Both the position numbers and the translations under genes were made by a program. This document shows, piece by piece, positions 4,369-5,639 of a DNA stretch of 5,639 bases; positions within the stretch are counted from its first letter, which is position 1; the number at the start of each line of letters is the position of its first letter. Source of the DNA: JAKLEX01 sp035327525 (GTDB taxonomy: Bacteria > Patescibacteriota > Minisyncoccia > Phycocordibacterales > JAACPR01); assembly GCA_035327525.1 (NCBI GenBank), contig DAOLDC010000025.1, positions 1 through 5,639 of the forward strand. The letters are read 5' to 3'. The notes under the pieces are model-generated. The model saw only the letters and a list, made by a program, of their open reading frames with translations. It did not search any database and had not been told where the DNA came from.

Positions 4369-4423
4369 TGTTTGATATTGCTTATAAGCCTCAAAATTTA
4401 AGAACTATAAGCAATATCAAACA
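4369..4423 (-). repeat. Perfect 18-bp inverted repeat in the leader of the 118-aa gene
   Basis: TGTTTGATATTGCTTATA (4369-4386) is the exact reverse complement of 4406-4423, with a 19-nt loop between. In the mRNA it would form a long hairpin starting about 12 nt from the 5' end and ending about 10 nt before the SD site. No T-run follows in either direction, so it is not a terminator. It may stabilise the mRNA or bind a protein as DNA or RNA. Confidence 0.85.
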
Positions 4424-4441
4424 GGACTATATCTATCTAAT

Positions 4442-4470
4442 AGTATAGCATTATTTGATATTCCTGTCAA
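4442..4470 (-). promoter_or_regulatory. Strong promoter of the 118-aa gene
   Basis: On the minus strand a consensus TTGACA (4465-4470) and TATACT (4442-4447) are spaced by the ideal 17 bp. Transcription should start near 4435, giving a leader of about 90 nt that contains the 18-bp hairpin and the SD site. Confidence 0.85.
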
Positions 4471-4550
4471 TCTTTCGTATACCTTCAATAGCTTGTGAAC
4501 ACTTTGACACCTTAAAACAAAGACAGTTTAACTAAATTATATCAAATAAT

Positions 4551-4577
4551 GTGGAGATCAGTGAACGATGTTAGAAC
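4551..4577 (+). repeat. Imperfect 27-bp motif, copy C
   Basis: It runs from GTGGAGAT to GATGTTAGAAC, the closest relative of copy A (shared ATGTTAGA), and lies 11 nt before the palindromic operator. It could be a decayed end of a gene or a scattered repeat; the evidence is weak. Confidence 0.3.
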
Positions 4578-4588
4578 CCATTTTTCAT

Positions 4589-4618
4589 TAGTTCCTAGTA
4601 TACTAGGAACTAGGAACT
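4589..4618 (+). promoter_or_regulatory. 24-bp perfect palindromic operator with a third half-site
   Basis: TAGTTCCTAGTA (4589-4600) is followed at once by its exact reverse complement (4601-4612). The right arm repeats out of the palindrome as CTAGGAACTAGGAACT (4603-4618), adding a third half-site in tandem. The site covers the -35 region of the next gene and also contains a TATACT. It is a likely binding site for the winged-helix protein encoded immediately downstream. Confidence 0.78.
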
Positions 4619-4623
4619 TTATA

Positions 4624-4632
4624 TGTTATGAT
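4624..4632 (+). promoter_or_regulatory. Extended -10 of the HTH-phosphoribosyltransferase gene
   Basis: TGTTATGAT (TGn plus TATGAT) ends 7 nt before the ATG at 4640, the same leaderless geometry as GNAT and SemiSWEET. The ATG at 4628 lies inside this box and would then not be transcribed. An alternative -10 is TATACT in the palindrome (4599-4604). Confidence 0.5.
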
Positions 4633-4639
4633 TGCTGTA

Positions 4640-5629
4640 ATGAAAACATCAGAAAAAATAATTGAATATTTGAAAAAACACGAAAGAGTTACCGGCTCAG
4701 AACTTGTTAATGTTTTGGATATTACAGATCGGGGGGTAAGGAAGCAATTGAATAGTTTGCTAGAAAATGGAATTTTGAAGAAAGAGGGAACTCCTCCAAA
4801 AGTTTTTTATTCTTTGGCTGACAAAAAAATAAAACAGAAAGATTTTAATATTTCTAAAACATTGATACAAACAGTTGAGGACAACTTTTTTCTGATAAAT
4901 CCAAGAGGTGAGAAACAAGAAGGTCTGTACGCTTTTGTTAATTGGTGTAATAAGAGAGGTTTTGTTATTGAGAAAAAAGCCAAAGAATACTCTGAAATTT
5001 TAAAAAAATATAAAAAATATCAAAAAGGTGGATTAATTTCCGGAATGTATAAGATGAAAAAAACTTTCAAAAAGGTTTTTTTGGATGAGGTTTATTATTT
5101 GGATTTCTACAGTATTGAAGTTTTTGGTAAGACAAGACTTGGTCAAATGATGCTGTATGCCAAACAAAGTCAAAATAGGAATTTGATAAAAAAACTAACA
5201 GAAGAAATCGAGGGTAAAATCAAAAAACTAATAAAAGATAAAAAGATAGATGCTATTGGTTTTGTGCCACCAACAGTCAAAAGAGAGGTTCAATTTATAA
5301 AAGAAATAGAAAAAAATTTGAATCTTTCCTTGCCAAAAATCACTCTGAGTAAGATAAAGGGTGAATATGTCGTTCCTCAAAAAACACTCAATAAGTTGGA
5401 TGATAGAATTGAAAATGCAAAACAAATTCGTCTGCATGCAGTGGGTGATGTGGTCAATAATCAACTTCCGATTTATAAGAATATTCTTTTGATTGATGAT
5501 GCGTTGGGATCAGGAGCAACTATTAATGAAATTGCCCGACAAATAAAAAATCTAAATCTATCAAAAAAAGTTACAGGACTTGCTATTACGGGAAGTTTTA
5601 GTGGATTTGAGGTGATTAGTGAGGTGTAA
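4640..5629 (+). CDS. Winged-helix DNA-binding protein fused to a ComF-like phosphoribosyltransferase domain
   Basis: Numbering is from the upstream ATG at 4628 (333 aa); I prefer the start at residue 5 (4640; 329 aa) because the extended -10 lies 7 nt before it. Residues 5-65 form a winged helix (MKTSEKIIEYLKKHERVTG, then ITDRGVRKQLNSLLENGILKKEG as the recognition helix and wing). The middle is lysine-rich and mostly helical. From about 205 a phosphoribosyltransferase domain follows: IDAIGFVPPTVKRE (207-220); PQKTLNKLDDRIENAK (250-265), which resembles the PQ..L....R..N segment of ComFC; and ILLIDDALGSGAT (286-298), the PRPP-binding loop with two Asp. HTH-PRTase fusions such as PurR use the second domain as a sensor of PRPP or nucleotides, while ComF proteins act in DNA uptake; here a PRPP-responsive regulator is inferred. 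The palindrome just upstream suggests it controls itself. Confidence 0.85.
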   Translation: MKTSEKIIEYLKKHERVTGSELVNVLDITDRGVRKQLNSLLENGILKKEGTPPKVFYSLADKKIKQKDFNISKTLIQTVEDNFFLINPRGEKQEGLYAFVNWCNKRGFVIEKKAKEYSEILKKYKKYQKGGLISGMYKMKKTFKKVFLDEVYYLDFYSIEVFGKTRLGQMMLYAKQSQNRNLIKKLTEEIEGKIKKLIKDKKIDAIGFVPPTVKREVQFIKEIEKNLNLSLPKITLSKIKGEYVVPQKTLNKLDDRIENAKQIRLHAVGDVVNNQLPIYKNILLIDDALGSGATINEIARQIKNLNLSKKVTGLAITGSFSGFEVISEV

Positions 5630-5639
5630 GTGGTGGAAC

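Noticed and set aside
4369..4423. Reading the 18-bp inverted repeat as a terminator or attenuator
   Set aside because: Neither direction has a T-run after the stem, and it lies between a promoter and an SD site.
3441..4577. Integron attC sites at the repeated GTTAGA motifs
   Set aside because: The GTTAGAR sequences miss the final pyrimidine of the attC core GTTRRRY, and no matching RYYYAAC partner with a folded stem was found nearby. No integrase gene is in the window.
5228..5464. Minus-strand open frame of 78 codons
   Set aside because: It is antisense to the phosphoribosyltransferase domain and has composition of a reverse frame of Lys-rich coding.
1..5639. CRISPR array, insertion sequence or toxin-antitoxin pair
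   Set aside because: No regular repeats and no transposase motifs were seen. None of the small genes overlaps or pairs closely with another gene as toxin-antitoxin modules do.

Overview
The window looks like a piece of a small-genome, AT-rich bacterium, most likely a Patescibacteria/CPR (Parcubacteria-like) lineage. That placement is inferred from the very AT-rich coding style, short genes of unknown function, genes without Shine-Dalgarno (SD) sites, a SemiSWEET transporter, and a fusion of a winged helix to a ComF-like phosphoribosyltransferase. Several genes here end in TGA, so the standard bacterial code applies and the UGA=Gly lineages (Gracilibacteria, Absconditabacteria) are unlikely.

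Layout from left to right: a sugar-nucleotidyltransferase cut by the left edge (minus); a 115-aa orphan with promoter, SD and terminator (minus); a four-helix membrane protein (plus); a tRNA gene of abnormal length (165 nt, minus) with its own terminator, 15 nt downstream of a 98-aa possible tautomerase-fold protein (minus); a GNAT acetyltransferase (plus); a 91-aa orphan (minus); a SemiSWEET (minus); a 118-aa orphan with a long hairpin in its leader (minus); and an HTH-phosphoribosyltransferase protein (plus) behind a 24-bp perfect palindrome.

Two gene styles alternate. The four small minus-strand proteins (115, 98, 91 and 118 aa) have -35/-10 promoters, good SD sites and less AT-rich coding. 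Three of them have an intrinsic terminator directly after the gene; the 98-aa gene shares the one behind the tRNA. The recognisable genes (nucleotidyltransferase, membrane protein, GNAT, SemiSWEET, HTH-PRTase) lack SD sites. Four of these five have an extended -10 (TGn plus a TATAAT-like hexamer). In GNAT and SemiSWEET, and in the HTH-PRTase if it starts at its fifth codon, the -10 lies 6-7 nt before the ATG, which predicts leaderless mRNAs.

The most unusual element is the tRNA. All four arms are perfectly paired and CCA is encoded, but the D-loop carries a 91-nt insertion between G15 and G18, and the predicted anticodon is AUA. The second is the probable self-regulation of the HTH-PRTase through the palindrome. 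I see no CRISPR array, transposase, rRNA or known defence system.
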